Source of the DNA: Lachnospiraceae bacterium
GTDB taxonomy: Bacteria; Bacillota; Clostridia; Lachnospirales; Lachnospiraceae
Reading direction: 5' to 3'
DNA: 64,000 nucleotides
Assembly: GCA_017500935.1 (NCBI GenBank)
Contig: JAFVXW010000074.1
Location: 1-64,000, forward strand
Position 1 is the stretch's first letter. Every line of letters begins with the position of its first letter. Below are positions 17,765-25,418 of the stretch, piece by piece. The position numbers and the translations under genes were made by a program. The notes beneath the pieces were generated by a model. It saw only the letters and a list, made by a program, of their open reading frames with translations. It did not search any database and was not told the DNA's origin.

Positions 17765-18157
17765 ATGAACGAACAAAACAGAACGATCGCATTAAAGGCG
17801 GCTGAATTTGCGGCCCGTTTGTGTATGGGTTCCGGTGTGACACAGGAGTTTTATGATGATTTCTGGAACCGCTTAAAAAACAGTCCTGATATTTTTAAAG
17901 AATTCGTATATTATATGGAAAAAGGAGATTTTGCCGGCAAATATAAAATAGGCGGCAGAAGTGTCGTTGACATTCTGATCTGGCAGGTGGATCATTTTAA
18001 GGCATATCTGGACAGGGAAAACCAGTTAAAGGGCAATCCTTCCGAGATGGTTCTGCGTGCATTTGATACTTTTTTGAAAATGGAACAGAATCCGGAAGAG
18101 ATCCTGTACCTTCTGGATACGGAATCCGGATCAGATTATGACGGTAAGTTTAACTGA
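17765..18157 (+). CDS. Hypothetical protein, small and helical
   Basis: A 130-residue acidic, mostly helical protein with no motif I can name; the pattern FVYYMEKGDFAGKYKIGG and a helix with VVDILIWQVDHFKAYL are its most distinctive parts. The ATG at 17765 has AGGAGG eight bases upstream; a GTG two codons earlier lies too close to that site. A TGGTAAAAT extended -10 at 17735-17743 may drive it, divergently from the accessory operon. The DUF2974-like gene starts eight bases after its stop, and the polymerase gene overlaps that one, so the three form one unit. Confidence 0.6.
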   Translation: MNEQNRTIALKAAEFAARLCMGSGVTQEFYDDFWNRLKNSPDIFKEFVYYMEKGDFAGKYKIGGRSVVDILIWQVDHFKAYLDRENQLKGNPSEMVLRAFDTFLKMEQNPEEILYLLDTESGSDYDGKFN

Positions 18158-18165
18158 CGGGGGTT

Positions 18166-19260
18166 TTGTTGGGAAATATCATTGATTATGTCCGCGAATA
18201 CGGACGGTATGATTTTAAGGAACGTCCGCTTTGTACAGAGGATATTCTGGTGCTGGCGCAGCTTTCCTATCTTAAATTTGAGGGCCTTGTACCGACAGTG
18301 GCCCAGAGGGCTTTGGCAGCAGCTGTAAGCTGGATGGATCAGAACATGGAGCCGGATGTGGTTTTTATGGACCAGCGGTTTCGGGACAATAACCGGTTGT
18401 TATGGCAGGCGCTTGCAGAAAGTAAGCGTTTTTCTTCCATGCAATGCAATTACTATCGCAGCAGGCTGGATGAGGATAAGTGCATGCAGTTTGCTGCGGT
18501 TACTTTTTTTCCGCAGGATAGCTGTCCTGTTGTGGTGTTTCGCGGTACGGATGAGAACTTTGTGGGATGGCGGGAGGATTTTTATCTTGCTTTTGCAGAG
18601 CCTATCCCGGCACAGAAAGAGAGCGCGGTATACCTGCAGCAGATCTGCTGTCTGACACAGGAACCTTTTGTGGTCTGCGGACATTCCAAAGGCGGCAATC
18701 TGGCGGTGTATGCGTCCATGCTGGCAGAGCCTTCCGTGCAGAAAAGAATAAAGCAGGTATATTCCTTTGACGGACCGGGATTCCGGCCGGAGTTTTTGCA
18801 GGGAGCATCCTATGAGAATATCCGCAGCAGAGTGCACAGGATTCTGCCGGCCTCTTCACTGGTGGGAATGCTTTTGCAGAATTATGAAGCCTATGAGGTC
18901 ATTGCCAGCGATGCATTCAGTGTATGGCAGCATGACTGCTATACATGGAGGATCACGGAGGGCAGTCTTGTGCGGCTTGCTGATATTGAAAACAAGCAGC
19001 GCAGGATCAACGAAGTGTTAAACCGCTTTATTTTTTCCATGGAAGAGGAAGAACTGCGGGTGTTTGTGGATACTTTATTTGGGATCATTGAAAAAACAGG
19101 TGCGGTAACACTGACAGAATTTGCCGCTGACTGGAAAAAGAATTTAAAGATCTGTTTAAAACAGATCAGGACACTGGATAAGGAAACCGGAGAAAAGATC
19201 AGGCAGATTTTCCGGCTTTTGTTAGAGATTACAGCGGATGTGCGGCTGTTTGGAGCGTGA
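18166..19260 (+). CDS. DUF2974 (Mbeg1-like) alpha/beta hydrolase
   Basis: A 364-residue lipase-like protein: VVVFRGTDENF (about residue 125, oxyanion strand), VCGHSKGGNLAVY (about residue 168, nucleophile elbow GHSKGG), then YSFDGPGF and a conserved late part with HDCYTWRI. These are the marks of the DUF2974/Mbeg1-like family of predicted lipases or esterases found across Firmicutes; no substrate is known. There is no signal peptide. The start is a TTG (18166, or the next TTG codon at 18169) after ACGGGGG. Its TGA overlaps the start of the polymerase gene by four bases (GTGA), so the two are translationally coupled. Confidence 0.75.
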   Translation: MLGNIIDYVREYGRYDFKERPLCTEDILVLAQLSYLKFEGLVPTVAQRALAAAVSWMDQNMEPDVVFMDQRFRDNNRLLWQALAESKRFSSMQCNYYRSRLDEDKCMQFAAVTFFPQDSCPVVVFRGTDENFVGWREDFYLAFAEPIPAQKESAVYLQQICCLTQEPFVVCGHSKGGNLAVYASMLAEPSVQKRIKQVYSFDGPGFRPEFLQGASYENIRSRVHRILPASSLVGMLLQNYEAYEVIASDAFSVWQHDCYTWRITEGSLVRLADIENKQRRINEVLNRFIFSMEEEELRVFVDTLFGIIEKTGAVTLTEFAADWKKNLKICLKQIRTLDKETGEKIRQIFRLLLEITADVRLFGA

Positions 19261-20510
19261 GTATGTCTGGAAGAATTGTGTTTCATATAGATGTCAACAG
19301 CGCCTTTTTAAGCTGGAGTGCGCTGGACCGGATAAACAGAGGGATCGATCAGGTGGATCTTCGGACGATTCCTTCTGCTGTGGGCGGGGATGAACAGGCC
19401 CGTCACGGTGTGGTACTGGCAAAAAGCACCCCGGCTAAAAGATACGGTGTTGCAACAGGGGAAGCGCTGATGACAGCGCGGAAAAAATGTCCCAATCTGG
19501 TGGTGGTGCAGCCGGATTTTCATTTATATGTGGAGCAGTCGGCAAAACTGCGCCGCATTCTGGAAAAATACTGCGATCAGGTCATTCCCTACAGCATAGA
19601 CGAAGCCTGGATGATCTTTGAAGGATTTGAAGCACTTCATAAAGACCCGGAAGCCTTTGCCAATAAGCTGCGGGAAGAAGTACGGGATACGCTGGGATTT
19701 ACCGTCAATATCGGAATCTCCGAAAATATGCTTTTGGCCAAGATGGCGGGAGATTTTAAGAAGCCGGATATGGTACATACACTTTTTCGGTCGGAGATTC
19801 CCAAAAAACTCTGGCCGCTGCCGGTGGGGAAGCTGATGTTTGCCGGAAAGGCCGCTGTGGATAAGATGCACAGTCTGGGCATTTATACCATCGGCGATCT
19901 GGCTGCCGCAGATCCTGCCATGCTTTTATCCCATATGAAAAAGCAGGGTGAAGCACTCAGACGTTATGCTCTCGGGCAGGAAACGGAAGATATGTTTGGA
20001 ATGCAGGAGGAGAGCAAAGGGGTTGGAAACAGCACCACCACGCCGGTGGATGTGACAGATACCGATTATGCCAGACAGATTCTGTTGTCTTTGAGTGAAA
20101 CAGTGGGAATGCGCCTTCGGGCAGATAAGATGAAAACATGCTGTGTACAGGTAAAAATGCGTACCAGTGCCTTTGAAAATTACAGCAGGCAGATGCAGCT
20201 GGATTCTGCAACCGATGTGACAGAGGAAATTTTTGAAAATGCGTACACATTGCTGATGCGTATGTGGGACGGACACAAGCCGCTGCGCCTTCTGGGCGTG
20301 ACAGCAACCAGTCTGACCCATGAAGAGTACCGGCAGTACAGTCTGTTTGATCAGGCCGATTATGAGAAGCTGGAAAAAGCCAACAAAGCCATTGATGCGA
20401 TCCGCGCCAGATTCGGAGAGGACAGTATCATGCGGGCAAGCTTTTTAAAAAGCAATGTGGAGCATACCAGCGGCGGATTGAATAAAGAGAAGAGGAACAA
20501 AAAAAGCTGA
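19257..20510 (+). CDS. dinB: Y-family DNA polymerase (DNA polymerase IV-like)
   Basis: A 417-residue translesion polymerase. Catalytic acids are visible in FHIDVNSAF (near residue 10) and in PYSIDEAWM (near residue 110, S-x-D-E). ARKKCPNLVVVQPDF and the little-finger region (STTTPVDVTDTDY) follow. It copies damaged DNA with low fidelity. The start is GTG at 19257, overlapping the previous stop, or the ATG two codons later. No LexA-type GAAC-N4-GTTC box was seen upstream of the operon. The last codons and TGA stop (20508-20510) are inside the terminator stem. It lacks a clear C-terminal beta-clamp peptide, though FDQADY may take part. Confidence 0.85.
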   Translation: MSMSGRIVFHIDVNSAFLSWSALDRINRGIDQVDLRTIPSAVGGDEQARHGVVLAKSTPAKRYGVATGEALMTARKKCPNLVVVQPDFHLYVEQSAKLRRILEKYCDQVIPYSIDEAWMIFEGFEALHKDPEAFANKLREEVRDTLGFTVNIGISENMLLAKMAGDFKKPDMVHTLFRSEIPKKLWPLPVGKLMFAGKAAVDKMHSLGIYTIGDLAAADPAMLLSHMKKQGEALRRYALGQETEDMFGMQEESKGVGNSTTTPVDVTDTDYARQILLSLSETVGMRLRADKMKTCCVQVKMRTSAFENYSRQMQLDSATDVTEEIFENAYTLLMRMWDGHKPLRLLGVTATSLTHEEYRQYSLFDQADYEKLEKANKAIDAIRARFGEDSIMRASFLKSNVEHTSGGLNKEKRNKKS

Positions 20511-20529
20511 GCAACTTGCTCAGCTTTTT
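20501..20529. terminator. Bidirectional terminator shared by dinB and the first tRNA-Leu pair
   Basis: A perfect 14-bp inverted repeat (20501-20514 with 20516-20529; AAAAAGCTGAGC against GCTCAGCTTTTT). It ends dinB on the plus strand, whose stop codon it contains, and the tRNA transcript on the minus strand, where a T-run follows. Confidence 0.85.
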
Positions 20530-20534
20530 GATCA

Positions 20535-20618
20535 TGCAGGAAAAGAGACTTGAACTCTCATGATATTGCTATCATACGGACCTGAACCGTACGCGTCTGC
20601 CAATTCCGCCATTCCTGC
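20535..20618 (-). tRNA. tRNA-Leu (anticodon CAG), copy 1
   Basis: 84 nt; acceptor arms GCAGGAA and TTCCTGC, discriminator A, no encoded CCA. The anticodon stem is TACGG/CCGTA with loop TTCAGGT, giving CAG (codon CUG). A long variable arm with ATAGCAATAT confirms a class II tRNA-Leu. Confidence 0.95.
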
Positions 20619-20653
20619 ATATGCGATTGTATCCTGCGATAAAAAATCGCTAC

Positions 20654-20737
20654 TGCGGAAGATGGGACTTGAACCCACACGGCATTGCTGCCACAAGATC
20701 CTTAGTCTTGCTCGTCTGCCAGTTCCGACACTTCCGC
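20654..20737 (-). tRNA. tRNA-Leu (anticodon AAG), copy 1
   Basis: 84 nt; acceptor arms GCGGAAG and CTTCCGC, discriminator A. The anticodon stem is CAAGA/TCTTG with loop CTAAGGA, giving AAG (codon CUU, A34 normally edited to inosine). It is transcribed first, 35 nt before tRNA-Leu(CAG). Confidence 0.93.
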
Positions 20738-20762
20738 ATCGCGGTTAACCGCTACGAGTGAT

Positions 20763-20791
20763 ATATTAACATCTGGATTTGGAAATGTCAA
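20763..20791 (-). promoter_or_regulatory. Promoter of tRNA-Leu pair, copy 1
   Basis: Minus strand TTGACA (20786-20791), 17-bp spacer, TAATAT (20763-20768). Transcription would start just before the palindrome GCGGTTAACCGC in the short tRNA leader. Confidence 0.85.
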
Positions 20792-21345
20792 CAAGAAAAT
20801 GAAGAAAATTTTTTTCGAATATTGATAAGGATTACAGTTCACTGGTCTGTGCATAAGCATGCATGCAAATAATAGATTTTTCATGTTTTGAATGCTGAAA
20901 TTGTGATGTGGACACGCTGGGAGCATGCAAATTTGGGCTTTTTTTCAAAATGCATGCAGAAAATGATCTGAAATAAGTGAAAATTCATTCACATTTCATG
21001 TTTTCTAAAATTTGAATGCTTTCTCCGAAGGAAAGTACGTGATTTAAGCAGTCAAATGTTCCATTTTCACTGTTTTTGAATGATTTTACTATGATGAAAG
21101 CGTGATATGAGCATGCAAAAATAAAATTTAGAGTAATTTGAATGTTTTTCAAGTATAATTCATTTTAAATAAGCGTGCAAATTTTTGAAAATTTGTATTT
21201 TACATGCTTTTCAAACAATCACATTGGGAGAGGGGAGGAAAATTGGATAAAAAAGTGTGCGCTTTGCGAACACTCCGCGCCTAAGCGATTGTAATCGCAT
21301 GCGCAGCTTGTCATAAGGCAACATTTACCATACGCGCGAGTGCGC
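20792..21345. other. Gene-free AT-rich region with scattered GCATGCAAA and TTTGAATG motifs
   Basis: About 550 bp between the two tRNA cassettes with no supported gene. Up to about 21230 it is AT-rich and carries recurring GCATGCAAA-like words (near 20862, 20923, 20951, 21111, 21174) and TTTGAATG-like words (near 20888, 21011, 21075, 21137), irregularly spaced. CAAATTTT-TG-AAAATTTG (21178-21195) is a perfect inverted repeat. From 21250 the composition turns GC-rich (GCGATT-GT-AATCGC at 21285-21298). Not a CRISPR array. Confidence 0.5.
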
Positions 21346-21350
21346 ATAAA

Positions 21351-21380
21351 AAAAGACTGAGCAAACTTGCTCAGTCTTTT
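21351..21380 (-). terminator. Terminator of the second tRNA-Leu pair
   Basis: Arms AAAAGACTGAGCAA (21351-21364) and TTGCTCAGTCTTTT (21367-21380), with a run of T's on the minus strand at 21348-21354. Confidence 0.85.
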
Positions 21381-21385
21381 GATCA

Positions 21386-21469
21386 TGCAGGAAAAGAGAC
21401 TTGAACTCTCATGATATTGCTATCATACGGACCTGAACCGTACGCGTCTGCCAATTCCGCCATTCCTGC
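21386..21469 (-). tRNA. tRNA-Leu (anticodon CAG), copy 2
   Basis: Identical to the tRNA at 20535-20618; loop TTCAGGT, anticodon CAG. Confidence 0.95.
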
Positions 21470-21504
21470 ATATGCGATTGTATCTTGCGATAAAAAATCG
21501 CTAC

Positions 21505-21588
21505 TGCGGAAGATGGGACTTGAACCCACACGGCATTGCTGCCACAAGATCCTTAGTCTTGCTCGTCTGCCAGTTCCGACACTTCCGC
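21505..21588 (-). tRNA. tRNA-Leu (anticodon AAG), copy 2
   Basis: Identical to the tRNA at 20654-20737; loop CTAAGGA, anticodon AAG. Confidence 0.93.
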
Positions 21589-21613
21589 ATCGCGGTTAAC
21601 CGCTGCGAGTAGT

Positions 21614-21642
21614 ATAATATCATTATGCGTCGAAAATGTCAA
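21614..21642 (-). promoter_or_regulatory. Promoter of tRNA-Leu pair, copy 2
   Basis: Minus strand TTGACA (21637-21642), 17-bp spacer, TATTAT (21614-21619). The -35 region and its upstream flank resemble copy 1; the spacer has diverged. Confidence 0.85.
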
Positions 21643-21812
21643 CAAGGAAAATGAAAAAATCATAGGATTATTTTTAATGCGTTTTCGGTGCCATTTCAGA
21701 CATTTTTTGATGCTGTTTTGGTGTCTGATAATACTGGAAATAGGGTGGAGGGCATGGTAAAATGATTCTAAAGTCAAGAAAACATGCGTTCACATCAGAA
21801 AGGAACAAACAC

Positions 21813-23804
21813 ATGAAGATGGAAGAATTATATGGATCAAATCTGATCAAAAACATAGAGGCAGGCTCCTTATGCGGCATCAGACCGCAGATAGAGGTGA
21901 ATAAAGCAGACGAAGATCTGTATCACCTGAGTTTTGTCTACGAACTGCAGGAGAGCGGTGAGCAGGAAGACCTCAATGTCTGCATACAGCTGCCTCAAAA
22001 TCCCGATTTTGCGTGGAGTCCGCATCTGACACCGGAGGAAGGCTATATCATTCAGCAGCATGTTTACCGGACACCGGCGATGATCTTTGGCTATGAGAAG
22101 ACACCTGGAACTGTGATCGTATTCCCTGATCTTGAAGCACTCAAAGATCACAGCGGTTTCTGGTATATGGATATGGATGCGCAGGCAGGAACAATGTATG
22201 TGGGCTTAAGCGACAGCATGATGCCTGAACATGTTTTATACCAAAAAAGCGGTACCGTTTCCTATGAAGCCGGAAAGACAGTGATTTCTTTTTATGTGCT
22301 GATCAGTGATACCATCATGGAAAATCCGTTCCGTCCGGTTCTTGATTTTTACTGGAGCAGATACGGCAGGCAGGATGCGCTGGACGTGACTCCTGCCAAA
22401 AAAGATCCTGATGGCTACATCGCACATACCTATGACTGGGTGTTTGACCGCTGGAAAGATGTGATGTGGCAGGAATTTGAGCTGGACGGTAAAAAAGTGG
22501 GCGCGCCGGTATTTATTGTCAATGTGACCCAGAGCCCCAATTATCCCGGCCATGTCAATGAAAGAGAACTGCGTTCCATCTGGAATCAGGCGTGGTTTTG
22601 TTCCCTGCGCAGTGCTTCCGGATTATACCGTTATGCAAAACGGACAGGCAGGGAAGACCTTTTAAATTATGCCAACATGACCAAGGAGCTTGCCCTTTCC
22701 TTCCCGCAGACAGACGGACTTTTTGACGCGGTGATCGCTACCGATATGGAAAAAGTGCAGATCGACGGCAAAGATTACAGCCGTTCTTTGGGATGGGGCA
22801 CAAAGTTTTTTGGAAATTCCGACAGAAATCCTTACGGACAGCCGGTAAAGACTGCCCCCAAACACATTCTGGACATGAGCTTTACCGCCGAATATATGCT
22901 GGTATGGTATGAAGAACTGGAAAAAGATGAGCGTCTTTTGACCTATGCGGTTAACTTTGGGGAAAGACTGCTTACCCTGCAGGATGAACAGGGGTATTTC
23001 CCCGGCTGGGTGTCTGATGAGGGAACAGCTCTCGGCATTCTGGACCAGGGACCGGAAAGCGCCATGGCGGCAGTATTTTTAATGCATCTGGCAAAGATCA
23101 CAGGAGAGAAAAAATACGAAGCAGCGGCACTAAAAGCCATTGCCGTTTTGATGCAGGAAGTGATCCCCTGCGGCAGATGGGAAGATTTTGAAACCTATTG
23201 GTCCTGCTGCCGTTTTTGGGAAAAACGTGTGGGTAAAAAGATCGCCCGCAACAATATGTACAAGCAGTGCAACTTCTCCATGTTCTGGACAGCATGGGCA
23301 TTATTTGAAGCTTATCAGCTGACAAAAGAAAACATATACCTTCAGGTTGGCCAGAAGGTTCTGGACGAACTGTTAATGACCCAGTCTTCCTATCAGCCTT
23401 ATGGCATGTCTGTGCCGGTTGTGGGCGGCTTTGGCGTGATGAATGCAGATGCAGAGCTGGATGATGCCAGACAGAGTCTGTTTGCAGAGCTGATCGTGCG
23501 TTACGGAAATGAACTTGACATGCAGGAATACATAGAACGCGGCAAAGCAGCGATGCGCATGAGCTTTTCCATGATGTACTGTCCGGAAAATCCCGAGACA
23601 AAAGCACAGTGGGAAAAGACCTGGCCTTTCTTTAACGAAAGAGATTACGGCTTTATGATGGAAAACTACGGTCACAGCGGAAAAACAGACAATGAAGGTC
23701 TTGGAATCGGTGAGTTTACCATTTATGACTGGGGTAACGGCGCAGCGTCAGAATGCTGTGAGAGAATGCGTGCACATTTTGGAGAAGAGATTTTAAAGGC
23801 CTGA
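21813..23804 (+). CDS. Uncharacterised glycan-active protein, probable (alpha/alpha)-barrel
   Basis: A 663-residue soluble protein with no signal peptide. The first 180 residues look like a beta-rich domain; after about residue 230 it is rich in paired helices with Trp/Tyr/Asp clusters (SIWNQAWFCSLRSASGLY, ERLLTLQDEQGYFPGW, GPESAMAAVFLMHLAKITG), the texture of six-hairpin glycosidases or lyases. I cannot assign a GH or PL family. The frame is open 17 codons further upstream, but the ATG at 21813 follows AAAGGAA. The isomerase gene begins 13 bp after its stop, so the two probably handle one sugar: this protein releases it and the isomerase rearranges it. Confidence 0.55.
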   Translation: MKMEELYGSNLIKNIEAGSLCGIRPQIEVNKADEDLYHLSFVYELQESGEQEDLNVCIQLPQNPDFAWSPHLTPEEGYIIQQHVYRTPAMIFGYEKTPGTVIVFPDLEALKDHSGFWYMDMDAQAGTMYVGLSDSMMPEHVLYQKSGTVSYEAGKTVISFYVLISDTIMENPFRPVLDFYWSRYGRQDALDVTPAKKDPDGYIAHTYDWVFDRWKDVMWQEFELDGKKVGAPVFIVNVTQSPNYPGHVNERELRSIWNQAWFCSLRSASGLYRYAKRTGREDLLNYANMTKELALSFPQTDGLFDAVIATDMEKVQIDGKDYSRSLGWGTKFFGNSDRNPYGQPVKTAPKHILDMSFTAEYMLVWYEELEKDERLLTYAVNFGERLLTLQDEQGYFPGWVSDEGTALGILDQGPESAMAAVFLMHLAKITGEKKYEAAALKAIAVLMQEVIPCGRWEDFETYWSCCRFWEKRVGKKIARNNMYKQCNFSMFWTAWALFEAYQLTKENIYLQVGQKVLDELLMTQSSYQPYGMSVPVVGGFGVMNADAELDDARQSLFAELIVRYGNELDMQEYIERGKAAMRMSFSMMYCPENPETKAQWEKTWPFFNERDYGFMMENYGHSGKTDNEGLGIGEFTIYDWGNGAASECCERMRAHFGEEILKA

Positions 23805-23817
23805 AAGGAGAACGCAG

Positions 23818-24666
23818 ATGTATAAAGCATTGCTTGGACTGGGAACCAGTGCGAATTTTAAGCTTTCTGATGCTGATCAGGTCAGAATGTTTGCGCAGGT
23901 CGGATTCGATGCCTTTTTTGTAAACTGGGAAAAAGGGATGGATCTTGACAGTGTGAAAAGGGCGGCAGAGGAAGAAAATATGATCTTTCAGTCCATTCAT
24001 GCGCCGTTTTTAAAAGCTGCGGACATGTGGACAGAGGGAGAAAAAGCGCAGGAGGCTGTGGAAGAGCTGGAGGAATGTCTGGAGGACTGCGCAAAATACG
24101 GTGTGCCGGTCATGGTGCTTCACGCTTTTATCGGATTTGAAGATCACGGCAGCCCCAATGAACAGGGCGTTCTCAATTACGGAAAAGTGGTGGAAAAAGC
24201 TCGGAAGCTGGGCGTAAAGCTGGCGTTTGAAAATACAGAGGGCGAAGAATATCTGGAAATGCTGATGCGTGCCTTTGCAGATTGTGAGCATGTGGGATTT
24301 TGCTGGGATACCGGTCATGAGATGTGCTACAATTACAGCAAAGACATGCTGGCACTCTACGGTGACAGACTGTTTGCAACCCATATCAATGACAATCTGG
24401 GGATCAAGGATTATAACGGAAAGATCTTCTGGACGGATGACCTGCATTTGCTTCCCTTTGACGGGATCGGAGACTGGAAGGATATTGCAGACCGCATGAA
24501 CCGCTGTGGCTATGACGGCATTCTTACCTTTGAACTGGGCAAGACCAGCAAGCCAAACCGCCACGAAAATGACGGCTATTTCAGAATGGAGCTGGTGGAT
24601 TATCTGACAGAAAGCTATAAAAGAGCCTGCAGGGTTGCGGCTTTAAAGACTCTTGGCCGCAGATAG
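23818..24666 (+). CDS. Sugar phosphate isomerase/epimerase-like TIM barrel (AP endonuclease 2 superfamily)
   Basis: A 282-residue TIM-barrel protein. Metal-site residues are seen in FENTEGEEY (Glu, about residue 140), CWDTGHEM (Asp/His, about 163), FATHINDN (His, about 187) and LTFELGK (Glu, about 238). This is the usual set of xylose-isomerase-like enzymes. Known members interconvert keto sugars, inositols or sugar acids; the specific substrate is unknown. AAAGGAG precedes the ATG. It is cotranscribed with the upstream barrel protein. Confidence 0.75.
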   Translation: MYKALLGLGTSANFKLSDADQVRMFAQVGFDAFFVNWEKGMDLDSVKRAAEEENMIFQSIHAPFLKAADMWTEGEKAQEAVEELEECLEDCAKYGVPVMVLHAFIGFEDHGSPNEQGVLNYGKVVEKARKLGVKLAFENTEGEEYLEMLMRAFADCEHVGFCWDTGHEMCYNYSKDMLALYGDRLFATHINDNLGIKDYNGKIFWTDDLHLLPFDGIGDWKDIADRMNRCGYDGILTFELGKTSKPNRHENDGYFRMELVDYLTESYKRACRVAALKTLGRR

Positions 24667-24687
24667 GGCTTTTGCAGACGTAAGTGT

Positions 24688-25314
24688 TTAAAAAAGTCTG
24701 CAGCCGGTGATAAACATACCTTTTCCGATAATGTCTGCCAGAGTTTCATAACTTTTGACAGCTGCAAGGCGGTTATACACGGTATAGCCGGAATGTTGTT
24801 TTTGGACCGTGAAAAAATGGGCTCCCTGCCTAAGATCAGCCCGGTCGTTCCAGATAAATAATATGGCGGTATCATTTGTACACATGGCCGCTTCCAGAGC
24901 GGAAAGTCTGTGATAACAGGAAAAAGGAACGGCAAGCTCTTTTAAGATCCGCGGCAGACGGTAGGGATTGACACCAAATTTTCCCTGCAGACAAAGGCAG
25001 CCTTTTTCTTCAAACTGCGCGATAAGGGCAGGAAAGGATATGTAAGTCTTGCGGCATAAAAGCGCATTGAATACGGCGATGCAGGCGCAGCCATTGTAGG
25101 AGGACAAAAAGCGGCCGATGTGAAACTGATTTGCAGGCTGCTTTCGCTGGTCGTGAATGGGCTCTTTGCAGGAGGGCAGTTCTTCGTTGCAGCGTCTGTT
25201 TTGGCTGCTTTCTGCGGCAGATAATTTCCGGCTGGTGCAAAAATAAAACGGACGCAGACACAGGCATGTCAGAAGCAGAAACTGGTTATAAAGAAAAGCT
25301 TTTACGGATTTCAT
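24688..25314 (-). CDS. C39-like cysteine peptidase domain protein
   Basis: A 208-residue protein with a hydrophobic N-terminus (NQFLLLTCLCLRPF, one possible membrane segment or signal). The central part NGCACIAVFNALL, then QGKFGVNPYRLPRIL, and GAHFFTVQ plus YTVYNRL near the C-terminus give a Cys, His and Asn in the order expected for papain-fold C39-like domains. The usual motif has CGP or CxA; here it is CACI. The target is unknown. The ATG at 25314 has AAAGGAAA upstream; a longer open frame has no ribosome site. It is a lone gene on the minus strand between two glycan operons. Confidence 0.5.
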   Translation of the reverse strand: MKSVKAFLYNQFLLLTCLCLRPFYFCTSRKLSAAESSQNRRCNEELPSCKEPIHDQRKQPANQFHIGRFLSSYNGCACIAVFNALLCRKTYISFPALIAQFEEKGCLCLQGKFGVNPYRLPRILKELAVPFSCYHRLSALEAAMCTNDTAILFIWNDRADLRQGAHFFTVQKQHSGYTVYNRLAAVKSYETLADIIGKGMFITGCRLF

Positions 25315-25418
25315 ATGTATTTTCCTTTCGGATGTGCTGATCTGGAGCACAAAAGGGGAATTGCGGCATCGTTACAACATCATCATAACAGAAAAATACA
25401 TTTGGAGGAATCGTATTT

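Larger units (their letters stand above)
20516..20759. repeat. Duplicated tRNA-Leu cassette, copy 1
   Basis: A 244-bp segment repeated in the same direction at 21367-21610, 851 bp away. By eye I count four mismatches: two in the terminator stem, one between the tRNAs and one upstream of the tRNAs. It includes terminator arm, both tRNAs and the upstream palindrome GCGGTTAACCGC (20741-20752). The promoters beyond the end are similar in position but not in spacer sequence. Confidence 0.9.
21367..21610. repeat. Duplicated tRNA-Leu cassette, copy 2
   Basis: Second copy of the 244-bp segment at 20516-20759. Both tRNA genes are identical in sequence to copy 1. Confidence 0.9.

Noticed and set aside
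20560..20748. Short plus-strand reading frame, repeated identically at 21411-21599
   Set aside because: It runs across both tRNA-Leu genes in antisense; the identity only reflects the tRNA duplication.
20860..21200. CRISPR-like array of GCATGCAAA repeats
   Set aside because: The repeats are under 12 bp and irregularly spaced, and there are no cas genes nearby.
21237..21282. Leader peptide of about 13 codons starting at TTG after GGGGAGG
   Set aside because: The spacing is too short and no regulated gene follows on that strand.
24673..24702. Terminator between the isomerase and C39-like genes
   Set aside because: Only a 7-bp stem (TGCAGAC/GTCTGCA) with a 16-nt loop and no T-run; the C39-like gene's stop lies in the loop.
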